Below, one piece after another: positions 1-36,462 of a stretch of 64,000 bases of DNA. The notes beneath the pieces are model-generated. The model ran no database searches, had not been told where the DNA came from, and saw nothing but the letters and a program-made list of their open reading frames with translations. The stretch covers positions 5,654,501-5,718,500 of the forward strand of contig NW_026622919.1 of assembly GCF_023065955.2 (NCBI RefSeq), read 5' to 3'. The position numbers and the translations under genes are program-made. The stretch's first letter is position 1. Each line of letters starts with the position of its first letter. Source of the DNA: Ursus arctos. Its lineage: Eukaryota > Chordata > Mammalia > Carnivora > Ursidae.

Positions 1-284
1 AGAGGCACGTCATCAACGAGGCCCTAGAAGCTACAGAACACTCCAGCTCGCCAGGTGTACCGTCACTTAGCCATTAACTGGTAATCCCATGTGACCCTAT
101 GATGGTTTTCATACACGAGTCTAATGCATTCTCTTGTTATTTTTCTTAGGATTAGATTCTGAGGAGTAGGATTGCAGAGTCGAAAGGTGCATGTATCTGA
201 AAGGTTCCTGATACATGTGGCCAGGAAGATCGTATATTTGATAGTTTGAAGGTCAGATAAATACCCCCTCATTCTGCCATACCC

Positions 285-410
285 TGTGGAGCAGATGCTA
301 TTATTACGCCCTGTGTTTTGGATGAGGGGTCCAGAGTAAGTAGCAGTGCCGAGCCTCGAACCAGGCAGCTTAGCCCCCTAGCCCGTACTCTCAGCCGCGA
401 GGCCAGGCTG
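285..410 (+). mobile_element. MIR SINE fragment
   Basis: Shows the MIR core order: a TATTATTA stretch, a degraded ATGAGG block, then an AAGTAGCAGTGCCGAGCCTCGAACC-like tail. Old and diverged. Confidence 0.55.
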
Positions 411-1764
411 CTGGCGCTGGCAGTTGTGCCCTCCCTGGCAGTGTGCAGGTGCTCATTGCAGGGACGCTGGCCAGCCCTGTGGGACCGTCTTGTCCTTCTT
501 GGTGAACTGTCTCATTCACATCTGCCCCCCTTGCTCTGCGCAGGTGACCTTGGCAGAGGTTTTCACACGGGAACACCTTGGTTGTCCCTCTTCTCCACTG
601 TACCCCTTCCCCACCACTCCCCGGGGGGGCTCCCCTCCCTGGGGACCCCAGGGCTGCCCTCTGCCTTCTCTAGAGTCCTTTGTCAGAAGCCATCCTTTGC
701 CTCCTTCCTGTCCTCTGCCTGGCTCCTCCCCTTCTGCTTGGAAACGCGGCCAGTTCTCTTCCCTTCTAAAATTGAATCTCTTTCCTCTGCCAATTTTGGG
801 GGAAGACCTAATGCTTATGAACCCCATTTTGTCATCTATATTCACTTCTCAATCCTCTCAGTTGGCCTGCCCACCCCCCCGCCCGACACAGCAGCTTTCC
901 CATGAGTGTCGCCCCGCCCCGCCTGCCCCCTCCCGCTCACACTCCCTCCTCCTTGGAGGCCACCGGACCTGCATGCTCACAGCCCTGTTTCTCTGCGTGG
1001 GCCTGCCCCAGGCTTTGTCCTCAGTGCACAGCACCACTGTTCCACTCAGGATTTGGATTGGAGCCTGCAGCCCCTTGCTCCCCAGGCTGGAGCCTCTCCC
1101 CATTTCCACCTGTGGCCCTGGAGCCTCTACCTGATTCCCAGCGGAACTCCTTATCCTTCCTCCCCTTTCGGCTTCCCCTGCTGACTTCCCCTTGCCTCTT
1201 ATTTCTTACCCTTGTCACTCGTGTGTGAGACCTCAGTCACCTCGGTGTCCTCACTGTCCCCCCTGCCACTCTTCTCTCCAGTCTCTGTCCCCTCCATTTC
1301 TTCCTCCTCCCATGTCAGGCCCCTCGTTGCTTTCTGACTATTTAGCAGCTGCTTTCTGGCTCCGGTGCCTGCTTCTCCCAGCTCGGGCCCTCCGCCCAGG
1401 GCAGTCGCTTTTGTCAGCTAGAGCTCAGCTCCAGCCCTTCCCTGCTCCCAGACCTCTGTGGCATCCAGAATTAAGTAGCCAAGCCCCCTGGCGCTCAGGG
1501 CCTCCACTACCGACTCAGCTTGCTCTCCCTGCCTCAGCGGTAGCCAGCGGGACGGCCTGATCCTGGCGCGGCCTGCCTCTTGATCTTTGCCTGGGCTGTA
1601 CACCAGCTCCGGAGCCCCAGCCTCCCCAGCGGGGGCTGCCCTGGTGCTTCAGCGTGAACGGCAGCAGGAGGGTTTTTTCTCCCTCTTGTGCTACTGTGGG
1701 CTCTTGAAGGCAGCGCTGTGTTCCCCCCACCTTGAAAGCCACAAGGGCTGGGGCTTACCCTTCT

Positions 1765-1960
1765 GTTTATTGAGCACCCACTGTGTGCCTGGCACCCTGC
1801 TGGGATGGGAGCTCTCCATGTGTTCTCTCAGTGACACGGGCGTCCCATTTTATAGTCGAGGCAGGGAGGCTCTGAACCTTAGTCACCAGCACAAGGTTCT
1901 ATTTACAGCTTTGTCGGAACCGGGTCTCCAACTCCCAGCCTCCCACCCGCAGGCCACCGC
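1765..1960 (+). mobile_element. MIR SINE
   Basis: Contains TTATTGAGCACCCACTGTG, TGCCTGGCACCCTGCTGG and the later CCATTTTATAGTCGAGG block in MIR order. Lies in GALK1 intron 5. Confidence 0.75.
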
Positions 1961-2038
1961 CTTGGCGCCCCCACCCCCACATCGGCAGGGGTGCAGAGGT
2001 GGTGGGTGGCGGGTCCGCTGACCCCTTTCGCTCCCCAG

Positions 2039-2189
2039 CTGGCAGAGACCTGGTGAGCAAGGAGGGCTTCCGGCGCGCACGGCACGTTGTGGGTGAGATC
2101 CAGCGCACGGCCCAGGCGGCGGCTGCCCTGAGCCGGGGAGACTACCGAGCCTTCGGCCGCCTCATGGTGGAGAGTCACCACTCGCTCAG
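2039..2189 (+). CDS. GALK1: GALK1 exon 6 (by human numbering)
   Basis: Encodes [20 protein letters not shown] onward to SLR. The donor AG|GTGGGA follows 2189. Two acceptor AGs are seven bases apart (exon starting at 2039 or 2046). They would use different phases of the preceding exon, which is outside the window, so the exact start cannot be settled here. Confidence 0.9.
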
Positions 2190-2615
2190 GTGGGAACCCC
2201 GAGGTGCCTGTATATCCCAGGCAGAGGCTGAGCCCCGGGGCAGGGTGGGCCGGTGCTAGGCCCGCCCTCTCGTCTGTCTCCTCTGCAGGGATGACTATGA
2301 GGTGAGCTGTCCCGAGCTGGACCAGCTCGTGGAGGCCGCGCTGTCTGCCCCCGGGGTTTATGGCAGCCGCATGACCGGCGGTGGCTTTGGCGGCTGCACT
2401 GTGACCCTGCTGGAGGCCGCCTCCACTTCCCAAGCCATGCAGCACATACAGGTGGGTGGACGCCAGCGCCCGGGGGTAGGAGGGATGGAGAAATGGGTTC
2501 CCAGGGCCCGGCCGGGCTCAGACCGCTCCTGCCTCTCCCACAGGAGCGGTACAGTGGAGCCGCCACCTTCTACCTCTCGCAGGCGGCCGATGGCGCTAAG
2601 GTGCTGCAGTGGTGA
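2039..2615 (+). CDS. GALK1: GALK1, galactokinase, 3' part (last three exons)
   Basis: Galactokinase phosphorylates galactose to galactose-1-phosphate with ATP in the cytosol, the first committed step of the Leloir pathway. Three plus-strand exons are visible: about 2039-2189, 2289-2451 and 2544-2615 (stop TGA 2613-2615). They encode the C-terminal GHMP-kinase part, including the glycine-rich motif [11 protein letters not shown] that contributes to the substrate and nucleotide site. Conserved stretches such as [17 protein letters not shown] and [12 protein letters not shown] identify the gene with confidence. The protein ends KVLQW where the human one ends KVLCL, as I recall it. A poly(A) signal follows at 2716-2721. 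The 5' exons lie left of the window. The neighbour ITGB4 is convergent. Loss of GALK1 causes cataract in humans (established knowledge). Confidence 0.97.
2289..2451 (+). CDS. GALK1: GALK1 exon 7
   Basis: Begins after CTCTGCAG and ends at the CAG|GTGGGT donor. Encodes [18 protein letters not shown] and the GHMP motif GGGFGGC. Confidence 0.96.
2544..2615 (+). CDS. GALK1: GALK1 exon 8, coding part
   Basis: Begins after TCTCCCACAG and encodes [19 protein letters not shown], then VLQW and a TGA stop. The 3' untranslated part runs to about 2740. Confidence 0.96.
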   Translation, partial: ERYSGAATFYLSQAADGAKVLQW

Positions 2616-2715
2616 GGCACCCCCCTGGGGTGGCACCCGGCGGGCACGGGGCCTGCCAGGCAGCAAGTCACGAAGCTCCAGGCCTCTCACGCCTGCCCTC
2701 CGCATCTGGGTACTC

Positions 2716-2721
2716 AATAAA
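2716..2721 (+). terminator. GALK1: GALK1 poly(A) signal
   Basis: Canonical AATAAA about 100 bp after the GALK1 stop codon, with a pyrimidine- and GT-containing stretch downstream. Cleavage is expected near 2735-2745. Confidence 0.85.
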
Positions 2722-2868
2722 TTTCTGCCTCCCACCGTGAGTCCCCGCCTGCCTGCCTCTAGAGGTGGGCGTGTGCTTGGGTATCAGAGAAGCTGGGTCA
2801 GAACCGCTCCCCTGCTCTGTGCAGTCACCGAAGAACGGACAGGGCAGAGCCAAGCGGTAGCAAAATCT

Positions 2869-2874
2869 TTTATT
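2869..2874 (-). terminator. ITGB4: ITGB4 poly(A) signal
   Basis: AATAAA on the minus strand, about 305 bases past the ITGB4 stop. Cleavage is expected near 2850. This leaves only about 100-130 bp to the convergent GALK1 end. Confidence 0.85.
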
Positions 2875-3178
2875 AAGTGCAGAACAAAGCTGGGCCCTTG
2901 TCATGTGGGTCCCAGCTCTTTGGTTACACACAAATGGGCTTGGGCCTGGGGCGGGGGAGTTGCAGCCAGAAGGGCCTTCTGGGACCTCTGCTCCCTTCAT
3001 TCCTCCCAGAGAACACCTCCCTCTGCTCTGTAGCCAGAGGTGCTGGCCCTGTGATCAGCATGTAGGTGTGCTGGGCTGCGAGGGATCCGAGGATGGAGTA
3101 GCTGAGCCACGGCCAGGGGGAGGAGGCGGGGGGGGGGGGGGCAGGTTCCAGCACACTGTTGGGTAAGGGGTGGGGGGC

Positions 3179-28998
<25,820 letters not shown>

Positions 28999-29621
28999 CC
29001 TCTTCCTCCTGGTTAACAGCAGTCACTGACGTTAAGACATCCCGCAGCCCGGGTCCCAGCCGGTCAGAGCTCCAGCACTGCCCAGCGGTGGAAACTGAGG
29101 CTCAGACAGCTTCAGCGGTGTTCCAAGGCTCCTCTTGCCGTCTCTGGAGTGACTGGCGGCCCTGCAGGCCTGGGCCCTGCCCTGGGAGGCCCCACCCTCG
29201 CATGGCTGCGGGCTGTGGGCCCTGAGCTCTTGCTCATGCAGGGTCTCCTGTGCTGATCTCGTGGAGGGCGGAGCCAGCTTTACTCTGCCTTTGCCTTCCA
29301 GATCCCAGTGGGCCTGGGTCAGGTCTCACCCAACAGGGGGCCACCCCTCAAGGGCCTGGCTCTACCCTCCCATCCCCTCTCTGTCTGGCCTAATTGCCCT
29401 TGATGAAGGCGGTGTGGCCAGGGGGAGAGGGGGAGAGGGGGCCCTCCCAAGATCTGGGGCTTGCAGAGGGGAGGAGGGGCTGGTTGCACCCAGCTAGGCT
29501 CTGAAGTGACTGCCTGGCCCAGCCCTGCCCTACCCTGCCTGCTCCAGAGTTGAGTTTTCGGGGTCCCTGAGCAGATCATCCTTTCAGAAGTTAGCCTGGA
29601 GCTATATTACAAGCCTCTCCT

Positions 29622-29632
29622 GCCCTCTCTCT

Positions 29633-29703
<71 letters not shown>
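29622..29703. repeat. Composite (CT)n-(AC)n microsatellite
   Basis: About 24 bases of CT repeats, a short TTA break, then about 57 bases of AC repeats with one CACTCACA interruption. ITGB4 intron 1. Confidence 0.95.
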
Positions 29704-29705
<2 letters not shown>

Positions 29706-30969
29706 TACCAGCCTCCCCAGGAAGACGGCCTGTCTTCGGCTCACTACTACCCCATCTCCGCTCATCAGTGACCTTCGGGGCAGCCACTGGCACCCCAGAG
29801 GCCGTTTAAAAGACGGGTGGCCTGCTGCCTTGGGAAGAGAAGGAGCTGGGCAGAGCTACCAGGCCTGCAGAGCTGAGGGCAGACGTCAGGGCCCCAGCTT
29901 CTTTTTCCGGGACCAGTACCCCCGCATGCAAACCGGCCCTTTCTCCTGGGACCGCTTCTCAATCCCTGGCCTGGGTGGCAGGAGCGGGGGGCAGCAGCAG
30001 CCCAGGGTGTGCAGAGCTAAGGCCCTCCCCCCCCCCATTAAGTTTCCCTCTAAGGGTTGGGGAAGCCTATGGAGGGGGGCAGGAAGGCATTGCTTCCCTC
30101 CCTCCCAGGCCTGTGGCTCCCAGGAGGCCAGCAGCAGCCCCAACACATCCAGAGGCTGGGGAGGAGCTGCCATCTCAGAGGGGCCTGGGGTAAGGAAGCC
30201 CTAAACCAGCCAAGGGGGGTGGCCTTTCTGGGGGAAATGACTTTCCTGCAGCCTTGGGGTGTAGGCACCACACCCACACGCTACACAATACAGGCCGCAG
30301 ACTTAGACCTCCCCGGGGCACCATTACACACGCAGGTACGGGCACTGGAGGGCCGGATCCGGCTCTTACTCACCCTCCCGTGCCCACGGGCTAGGCACAG
30401 AGCGGGCAGGCGCCCAGCACTTCGCCTACAGGATATTTCATCTATAGGAACCCGGTGGGGGATGACTGCCTTACCCCCATTTCCCAGATAAGGAGATAGA
30501 GATGGGGCACAAGGCTGCAGGGCTTCCCCATCCCACAGCCAGCAGTGGGAGGGGGGCCTGGACCTGACCAGGGCAGTCCAGACCCAACCCCATTTAACCT
30601 CTTTGTTACCCTCAGAGGCCTTAAGATGGCAGTGAGGGGGCTAGTTATGCATTCAAGAGTGTTTTTGTTTGACTCAACTGTGTTTAAAAAGTTTTAAAAG
30701 TAACTGTCAACATTAAAAACAGTAAGATGTCACAGAAAAGTTAAGACTATGGGCTTACTGGAGGTTGTGGCCACAGGCTGGGCCAGGTACTCAGGACATA
30801 CACTCTCTCCCAGCACCAGGCTCCCTCCCATCCCACAGGACCCCTGCCCAGCACATCTACCCCTGCCCACCGCAGCCCCCCTCCAGCTTTCCCATCCCCT
30901 GAACCCTCCTCAGCTCTATCACTGCTCTATCACCGGAGGAAATCGGGGCCCAGGAGACAGGCACCCCTT

Positions 30970-31027
30970 CCCCGCTGTCCCCCAGCTCTCTCTCCTGTCC
31001 CCCGCTGTCCCCTAGCTCTCTGTCTTC
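30970..31027. repeat. Two-copy tandem repeat, about 30 bp
   Basis: CCCGCTGTCCCCCAGCTCTC recurs one period later with one base change. Confidence 0.75.
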
Positions 31028-31320
31028 TCCCAGTCCCCAGAATGGAGACAGACCCTCAGCCTTCACTTCCAGCTCTGTCAGATCCTGGGGCTCAGGGTGT
31101 GGCAAGGCCTTGCTGGGGTGGGAAGGAGCCCAGCCCTGTTCTCAGAAGTCCCTGCGCCACAGCCAGAGGGCCACCAGGGGCTGAGTGGGAAAAGGGGGCG
31201 AGCACTGGAGGAGTTTGCCGTGGTGGGCATAGCCCCCAGGGCTGCTGAATGAGGTCAGGAGAGCTTCCTGGAGGAAGGGTGTCCTGAGCCGACTTTGGGA
31301 GGAGGGCAGGCGTGTACTTG

Positions 31321-31415
31321 GCCAAAAGAAGAGTCAGGGACTCCCCAGACCTCAGCAGGCATGTGCTGGGCCAAGAGGGGAGTCAGGGACTCCCCAGGCC
31401 CCAGGTGGACTGTGG
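31321..31415. repeat. Two-copy tandem duplication, 49 bp
   Basis: GAGTCAGGGACTCCCCAG occurs in both units, 49 bases apart, preceded by GCCAA in both. Confidence 0.75.
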
Positions 31416-31982
31416 CCCTGCACACAGCAGGCCGGGCCTCGCCAAACATGGAGAGCCTTTGCCTGTAGGTGGCTGCTCCCCCCACCTTCTTTGCAAACCC
31501 CAGTGGGCCCGGCCCAGCAGGCCTGCCAGCCACTGCCTAGCCTCTGCCCGCTTTTCTCGCACACCCACCCACCCCTCAGGCCTCTCTGCTGCCCCCCTCT
31601 AGCCCCGAGGTCTCAGGGCCAAGAGCCTTCTCCAGCTCCACTGCCCCTCTGCCCCCAGCTGCTCCCTGGGCACACCCTGGCAGCCCAGGCATCTGCCCTG
31701 GGCAGGATGGGGCCAAAGCCTGTCAGCCTTTAGGAAGGGAAGAGCTGAGGAAACAAAAGCCACCCGGCCCTCACAAAAGGGTCCCCTGATTTGCTGGCCA
31801 GGCTGGGTGGGCACTCACTTTCCCTTCCTCTCCTCCAAGGTCCCAGAATGGACGCGCAGCTCAGGCGGTCCGGGGCACTGGAGGGGAAGGCGAGGTGCAG
31901 CCCGGCGACCCCCGACTGCCCCGCCCCCCCCTGCCCCGCGCCCAAGCCCCCGGCGCCTGCGGCGGTCGGAGGCCGGACCTAC

Positions 31983-32085
31983 CTTGGCGCCGACTCGCGC
32001 CCTCCCCGCGCTGGGCTCCGCTCGGCCGCTCCGGCTGCAGCGCGCGGGCGAGCCGGGACTGTCGGGAGGGCGGGTGGCAGGGAGG
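31983..32085 (-). other. ITGB4: ITGB4 exon 1 (5' untranslated), right edge estimated
   Basis: The donor CAAG|GTAGGT at 31983/31982 (minus strand) ends a GC-rich non-coding exon inside the CpG island. The upstream end near 32085 is estimated from a TATA-like element about 30 bp away and is not fixed by the sequence. The exon resembles the human 5' UTR exon in composition and in its donor. Confidence 0.65.
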
Positions 32086-32089
32086 GCGG

Positions 32090-32135
32090 GCGGCGGCCCG
32101 GGGAGGGGACCGCTTTATGGGGCGGGCGGCAGGTG
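32090..32135 (-). promoter_or_regulatory. ITGB4: ITGB4 core promoter candidate
   Basis: On the minus strand a CCATAAAGCG element (about 32111-32120) lies beside GGGCGG or CCGCCC boxes on both sides (about 32051-32100 and 32119-32130). This suggests an Sp1-type promoter with a TATA-like element. The activity is inferred from motifs only. Confidence 0.5.
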
Positions 32136-33097
32136 GGAAGGAGGCGCTGGTGAGTCAGGCCGGCCGCATTCCTGCGCGCGGCGCGCACCTGTCGGGGCAG
32201 GAGCCGGGGCGCCGCCGCCGCCGGGCCCGCCCCCCGGAAAAGGCTGCGGCTCCCTCGGCGCCCGGCCCCTGCGCCCGGCCCGACGACGGCGGCGGCGGGG
32301 GCGGGGAAGGAGCCTCCCCCTCTCTCCAGTCCAGCCTCCCCACCCCTCCAGGCTGCAGACTCCGGTGCCCGGCTGCCTTGGGCCACCGGTGGCCTCTTAG
32401 ACCCCGGCCCGCCGCCCTCCCACCTCCGTACGCTCGGCGGTGCGCAGCCCTGCTGCCCCGACGGCAATCGACCGTGCGCATGGCTTCTGTCCTGGGCCCG
32501 CGCGCCGAGCCCGATTTGTCATTCACCGGGTCCTGGGTCCGCTCAGCCGCCCCCTCCCCCGCCTCCACGTGTGTCCAGAGGGAGATCCCAGTAAGGACTG
32601 CTTCCCTGAGCGTCCTCAGGCAAGGTACTTAAAGCTCCTTAAAATGTGAGTAATACCCATCAAGTGGCCGGCAGCGACCTGACCTGGAGCAGGCACTCAG
32701 ATTGTGAGAGTTGCTCTTGACAAGCCGGTTCGCAAACCTGACCCCTGTGGTCCTCTGCGCGCCATCTTTCAAGTGCCACACGTGTTCAAGCTAGAGCCTC
32801 TCAAGTTGCTCCATGACCCCAACCTGGTCTACTTCTCTCGCCCCACCTGCCAAGAGTGTCAGACACCACCCCATGGCTAGCAGCCCCCATGCTCAAACCA
32901 TGCAGCTTCCAGCCACCGCGCTTTTGCTGGAGGCTGGGCCCTCTGCTCAGGGTGTCTCCATCCCCCACCCCCCTGCCCCCAGCCAGCCTGGTTTATCGTT
33001 CTTTCGCTTGAAGGCATCGTGCTGATGGCACATGCTCCAGACAACCTCCTTGGTCTCCCTGCACCCTTGGTTGGATTATGTATCCCTGTAGCCATCA

Positions 33098-33122
33098 CCA
33101 CCCCCACCCCCACCCCCACCAG
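33098..33122. repeat. (CCCCCA)n simple repeat
   Basis: Four near-perfect hexamers, CACCCCCACCCCCACCCCCA. Confidence 0.85.
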
Positions 33123-33184
33123 GGCATGGTTTTTTCTGTCATTTGCCACATTGGTTTGAAATGATCTGTTTAGGGGTTTCTCTT

Positions 33185-33300
33185 CCCCACTAGACTGTGA
33201 ACCCTGAGGACGGATGCTCTCTAGCGCATCTTCTAATTTCCAGCGCCTAGCACAGCGCCTGGCACATAGCAGGTGCTCAGTGAAAGTGTGGTGGACCAGA
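33185..33300. mobile_element. MIR or L2-like fragment
   Basis: GACTGTGAACCCTGAGGACG, CAGCGCCTAGCACAGCGCCT and GGCACATAGCAGGTGCTCAG are typical of old mammalian L2/MIR tails. Confidence 0.55.
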
Positions 33301-33899
33301 TGGGATTGCCCCCAGAGCCTCCCAGCTGTCTGTGCTCTCATCTGTAAGCAGGCTTGTGGACTGCCAACTCTCAGAGTGATCACGGGGGCAGGGGGACCGG
33401 ATGTGGCAGTGCCATGGACACATGAGTGCTCCCTGCAACTGCGAGCCACAGTCACCCTTGCCGGCTTGCCCAGTGGTCTTTGAGAGTGCTCTGCACAGGC
33501 CAGCTCCTTAGAGAGGCAGGCTCCTGGATTTTCGAGCACTGTGGCAGGAGCCCCAGTTTGGTGGAGGCACTCGGGTCTGGGCATGCCAGGCCGGCACAAG
33601 TACCCTGAGGACCTGAGCTACTCCAGCAGGTGCTCAGTGCACTCTGGGAAATAGGAGCTCCAAGAGCAGCCTGCCAGCACCGTCCCTTAGCAGGCTTGGG
33701 TAGGCAATACCTAATCCACTGTGGGTGGGGGACTGAGGAACCCTCCCCAAGAAGGAGACGCAGGCCCTGAGGCAGCAATGCCACAGACTCACTGGGCTCA
33801 GCAGCCCCTTCCTTTCTCATTGCCGGACCCTTCTAAACGTGATTAGGGGGGCTGGGGATACCCAGAGGAACGGAACATACTGCCTGCTTGCAGCTGCTG

Positions 33900-34005
33900 C
33901 TTTTTTTCTTTTTTTAAAGTAAGCTCTGTGCCCAACGTGGAGCTTAAACTCACAGCCTTGAGATCAGGAGTCCCATGCTCTGCCGACGAAGCCAGCCAAG
34001 CCCCC
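33900..34005 (-). mobile_element. SINEC fragment, antisense, old
   Basis: TTTTTTTAAAGTAAGCTCTG, GCCCAACGTGGAGCTTAAAC and TGAGATCAGGAGTC are an older, shorter carnivore SINE in reverse. Confidence 0.8.
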
Positions 34006-34139
34006 TCTGCTTAACGATGGGCCTCCAAAGTGGATGCAGGCTCTCCAGGGAAGTGCCAGGTGATCCGCTGTGTTTGTGTTCGACAATGTGCATCACTTAT
34101 CGTAGAGTGGTACGTGTGTCTACAAATAAACAAGGTAAC

Positions 34140-34341
34140 GGGGCGCCTGGGTGGCTCGGTCGTTAAGCGTCTGCCTTCGGCTCAGGGCGTGATCCCGGCG
34201 TTCTGGGATCGAGCCCCACATCAGGCTCCTCTGCTGGGAGCCTGCTTCTTCCTCTCCCACTCCCCCTGCTTGTGTTTCCTCTCTCGCTGGCTGTCTCTTT
34301 CTGTCAAATGAGTAGATGGGATCTTTAAAAAAAAAAAAAAG
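34140..34341 (+). mobile_element. SINEC, young arctoid type
   Basis: GGGCGCCTGGGTGGCTCGGT, AAGCGTCTGCCTTCGGCTCA and an A-rich end. The tail is AAATGAGTAGATGGGATCTT, mutated from the usual AAATAAATA. Confidence 0.95.
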
Positions 34342-34460
34342 AGCAGTCTGATGACTAGACTGAGGGAGACGCCGCTCAGGTGGACGGTTGTGAGGCCTGG
34401 TCTCTCCCCAGGGCTAGGGGATTGCTCAATAGTCCGCTGTTGAACAATTTTTTTCCTCCA

Positions 34461-34675
34461 GGGGCGCCTGGGTGGCTCAGTCAGTTAAGCGTTTGCCTTT
34501 AGCTCAGGTCATGATCCCAGGGTCCTGGGACGGAGCCCCACATCGAGCCCCACATCGGGCTCCCTGCTCAGTGGGAAGTCTGTTTCTTCCTCTCCCTCTG
34601 CCTCTGTGGCCCCGCTTGTGCTCTCTCTCTCAAATAAATAAAATCTTTAAAAAATAAAAATGAAAAAAAATTAAA
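34461..34675 (+). mobile_element. SINEC with internal short duplication
   Basis: GGGGCGCCTGGGTGGCTCAG head. GAGCCCCACATC is present twice in tandem in the body (about 34532-34558). Ends AATAAAATCTTTAAAAAAT. Confidence 0.94.
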
Positions 34676-34684
34676 AAGTATTCC

Positions 34685-35815
34685 CCCCCTTTTTATTTTG
34701 AATATTTGCAAACATACAAAAACCGTTGGAAGAAGAGTACAGCGCAAAGTACAGTACAAAGATCACTTGTATTTTTACCACCTAAACGCAGGAGTTAACA
34801 TTTTGCGGTATTTGCTTTATCTATATATTTGTTATGTATTTATGTATCTTTTTATTTGAATTTAAGAGACCATGGCATTCCATCCCTCGACACTCCAGGC
34901 ATACATCTCCCAAGAACAGCTCCCCACAACCACAATAACTTGATCACACTGAAGAAAATGAGCAATCCTGTTATCCATGATTTGTCCACATGAAAATTTC
35001 TTAGTTATCCCAAAAATGTCTATTGTAACTGTTTCCTTTTTTTAAACTTTAAAAAAAAAACTGATTCCTTTTGAGTTCAAGTCCAATCTCTTGCATTTGA
35101 TTGCTTTATCTATCTCTTTAATTTATTATTATTTTTAGAGATTTTATTTATTTATTTGAGAGAGAGAGCGAGCATGCACAGGGGTGGGGGGGAGAGGGGA
35201 AGCAGACTCCCCTCTGAGCGTGGAGCCGGACATGACGTTTAATCTCAGGACCCTGAGATTATGACTTGAGCCAAAGCAGACGCTTAACTGACCCACCGAG
35301 CCACCCAGGTGCCCCTCTTTCTTACTTACTCCCCTTTACCATTGACCTTTTGAAGAGACAGGCCAGCAGTGATCTGCAGAATGTCCCAATGTCCAGATTT
35401 GTCTGGATGTTTCCTCATGGCGTCATTGGACTTTTTTTTTTTTTTTTTTTTTTAGGCTCCTGTAAAGTTATGTCTAAAAACCTGATTAGATTCAGGCGAA
35501 ACATTTTTGGCAAGGATGGGCCTAGATGGTGCTGGGTGTGCTTTATTGGGTGGCACATGATATCAGCTCCCTCACTGTTAGCGATGATTAAGGAAGTGAC
35601 TGCCATCTCTCTCCATTATAAAATACGTTATTTACTTTGTGATTAAGAAGTAAGCCAGAGGGGGTGATGATGCCTTGTCCTCCTGTCCACTTCCCAGCAA
35701 ACTTTCACTGAAAGGTTTTAGTCAGCATCCCTTGTTGATTTTTGCCTGAATTTGAGGGTTGCAGAATGGTGATTTTCTGTTTCTACATTAAGAGAAGGTA
35801 TCCTTCTGATTAAAA
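34685..35815 (+). mobile_element. L1 3' end, old subfamily, interrupted by a SINE
   Basis: TATTTGCAAACATACAAAAA, GGAGTTAACATTTTGCGGTA, CAAGAACAGCTCCCCACAAC, TTATCCCAAAAATGTCTATT and later GGCACATGATATCAGCTCCC follow an old L1 3' region in order. Interrupted at about 35137-35316 by an antisense SINEC. Confidence 0.75.
35137..35316 (-). mobile_element. SINEC, antisense, inside L1
   Basis: AGAGATTTTATTTATTTATT to GAGCCACCCAGGTGCCCCT, the reverse complement of a carnivore SINE. Confidence 0.93.
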
Positions 35816-35826
35816 AAGAAAAACGG

Positions 35827-36030
35827 GGGGCGCCTGGGTGGCACAGCAGTTAAGCGTCTGCCTTCGGCTCAGGGCGTGATCCCGGCGTTCTGGGATCGAG
35901 CCCCACATCAGGCTCCTCCGCTATGAGCCTGCTTCTTCCTCTCCCACTCCCCCTGCTTGTGTTCCCTCTCTCGTTGGCTGTCTCTACCTCTGTCAAATAC
36001 ATAAATAAAATATTAAAAAAAAAAAAAAAA
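35827..36030 (+). mobile_element. SINEC, young arctoid type, with duplication
   Basis: GGGGCGCCTGGGTGGCACAG to a poly(A) end. AGAAAAACGG flanks it at 35817-35826 and 36031-36040. Confidence 0.96.
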
Positions 36031-36087
36031 AGAAAAACGGAAGTTCCCTTCATCAACAAGGGATAAACTATGTGCCTCCAAAAATAC

Positions 36088-36200
36088 AGGATATGGCTGA
36101 CTCAGTCAGTAAAGAATGCGACTCCTCATCTCGGGATTGTGAGTTCAAGCCCCACACTGGGTGTGGGTGCGGAGCCTACTTAAAAAAATTAATTAAAAAC
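36088..36200 (+). mobile_element. Old short SINEC variant
   Basis: GGCTGACTCAGTCAGTAAAG, CGACTCCTCATCTCGGGATT, GTGAGTTCAAGCCCCACACT and an A-rich tail. Confidence 0.8.
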
Positions 36201-36330
36201 CCCCCACCCCCTCAAAGTACAGGATAAATGCTTCTTTTGGGGTTATAGAAACTTTTATTTTACTTTTTATTTATTTTTTATTATTTCGTAGTTTACCGAA
36301 CAGGTCTGAAATGCAAAACTAAAACAGGAC

Positions 36331-36448
36331 TTTTTAAAAAAGTAGGCTCCATGCCCAGAATGGGACTTGAACTCATAGCTCTGAGATCAAGACCTGAGTG
36401 GAAACCAAGAGTCAGACACATAGCCGACTGAGCCACCCAGGTGCCCCT
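36331..36448 (-). mobile_element. Old short SINEC variant, antisense
   Basis: AAAAAAGTAGGCTCCATGCC through GACTGAGCCACCCAGGTGCC. Confidence 0.85.
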
Positions 36449-36462
36449 AAAATAGGACTTCA

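Larger units (their letters stand above)
1..2038 (+). other. GALK1: GALK1 intron 5 (partial)
   Basis: No GALK1 exon 5 signature is seen here, so this is read as the intron before exon 6. It holds a possible L1-like fragment near 100-240, two MIR pieces (about 285-410 and 1765-1960) and pyrimidine-rich, low-complexity DNA between them. The many open frames in this GC-rich stretch show no recognisable protein. Confidence 0.7.
29009..31982 (-). other. ITGB4: ITGB4 intron 1
   Basis: A 3 kb intron. Holds a CT/AC composite microsatellite (29622-29703), a MIR-like stretch (about 30415-30520), two short tandem duplications (30-base period at 30970-31027; 49-base period at 31321-31415) and otherwise unique GC-rich DNA that could hold promoter-proximal enhancers. 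Confidence 0.75.
31840..32560. promoter_or_regulatory. CpG island at the ITGB4 5' end
   Basis: A dense CpG and GC stretch of about 700 bp spans the first ITGB4 exon and upstream DNA, in contrast with the CpG-poor introns on either side. Typical of a vertebrate promoter. Confidence 0.85.

Noticed and set aside
31895..32632. A 245-codon plus-strand open frame in the CpG island
   Set aside because: CpG islands lack stops by composition. There is no known domain, and it overlaps the ITGB4 promoter on the other strand.
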